This document shows positions 61,380 through 61,438 of a stretch of DNA of 61,438 nt, piece by piece. This DNA comes from an uncultured bacterium (lineage in GTDB: Bacteria > Patescibacteriota > Andersenbacteria > UBA10190 > CAIZMI01). The first letter of the stretch is position 1; the number at the start of each line of letters is the position of its first letter. The stretch is from assembly GCA_903934015.1 (NCBI GenBank), contig CAIZMI010000003.1, positions 1 through 61,438 on the forward strand, written 5' to 3'. The notes under the pieces are model-generated. The model did no database searches. It was given only the letters and a program-made list of their open reading frames with translations, and was not told the origin of the DNA. The position numbers and the translations under genes were made by a program.

Positions 61380-61438
61380 TTAATTAGATGCGAATTTAAA
61401 TAATTTTCGTCTAAAAAATAAGTTTAATATAATACAAA

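Noticed and set aside
1-61438. CRISPR array or cas genes
   Set aside because: No regularly spaced direct repeats and no Cas motifs; the repeats present are palindromic and scattered.

Overview
The window reads as a chromosomal segment of an AT-rich bacterium with the standard stop code (TGA ends many genes, for example gltX and fmt). The best guess is a Patescibacteria/CPR lineage of Parcubacteria type. The clues are small genes tightly packed in short same-strand runs, an Ada-tail-like anchored protein, a PriA that keeps its zinc module but has lost its helicase motifs, a stand-alone ApbE/FMN-bind/RnfD-reductase module, many leaderless starts, and intergenic DNA full of short palindromes. 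The lineage is inferred, not proven. Ribosomal protein L9 is present.

Layout. 0.2-10.5 kb: a lone solute-binding protein, a BaiN-type flavoprotein, a Zn-ribbon NUDIX, then TspO, DUF2177, DUF1295 and a pyrimidine-dimer-glycosylase-like gene, MscL, an ABC-F ATPase, peroxiredoxin AhpC, and an FMN-bind/ApbE/RnfD-reductase electron-transfer operon. 10.5-13.4 kb: a field of hairpin repeats, an anchored cyclophilin, and a umuDC-like pair whose UmuD-like partner has lost both catalytic residues. 13.4-19.9 kb: sugar-nucleotide and pentose-phosphate enzymes, Mn/Fe superoxide dismutase, fmt and def. 20-36 kb: a surface-polysaccharide locus (four GT4/GT2-type glycosyltransferases, a WecG-type transferase, a Wzy-like polymerase, a Wzz/BY-kinase, a NodU-type carbamoyltransferase and a B12-radical SAM enzyme), interleaved with priA, gltX and an EnvC-like murein hydrolase activator. 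36-45 kb: a Xer recombinase behind a perfect operator-like palindrome, a TRM11-like methyltransferase, rpmA, a 252-bp MITE, pyrG, rplI, a ctpA-type protease and aspS.

45-52 kb is the most unusual part. It has a ~600-nt transcription unit that looks like a large structured RNA, with its own promoter and terminator. It has an AI-2E-family permease and a 2H-phosphoesterase/uridine-kinase fusion. It has a tRNA-Lys next to a second tRNA-Lys copy broken by three palindromic insertions and surrounded by further T-arm fragments and perfect hairpins. It has a DHH-like phosphoesterase, followed on the same strand by a strikingly GC-rich gene that by eye is a divergent homologue without the metal-binding motif.

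52-61.4 kb holds the heat-shock operon hrcA-grpE-dnaK-dnaJ behind a CIRCE operator. A palindromic repeat is built into the 3' end of grpE. Next comes a compact small-protein gene with its own promoter and terminator, anchored surface proteins, a CorA-like protein without the GMN motif, and a CDP-alcohol phosphatidyltransferase.

All homology calls were made by eye from motifs; no database search was run.
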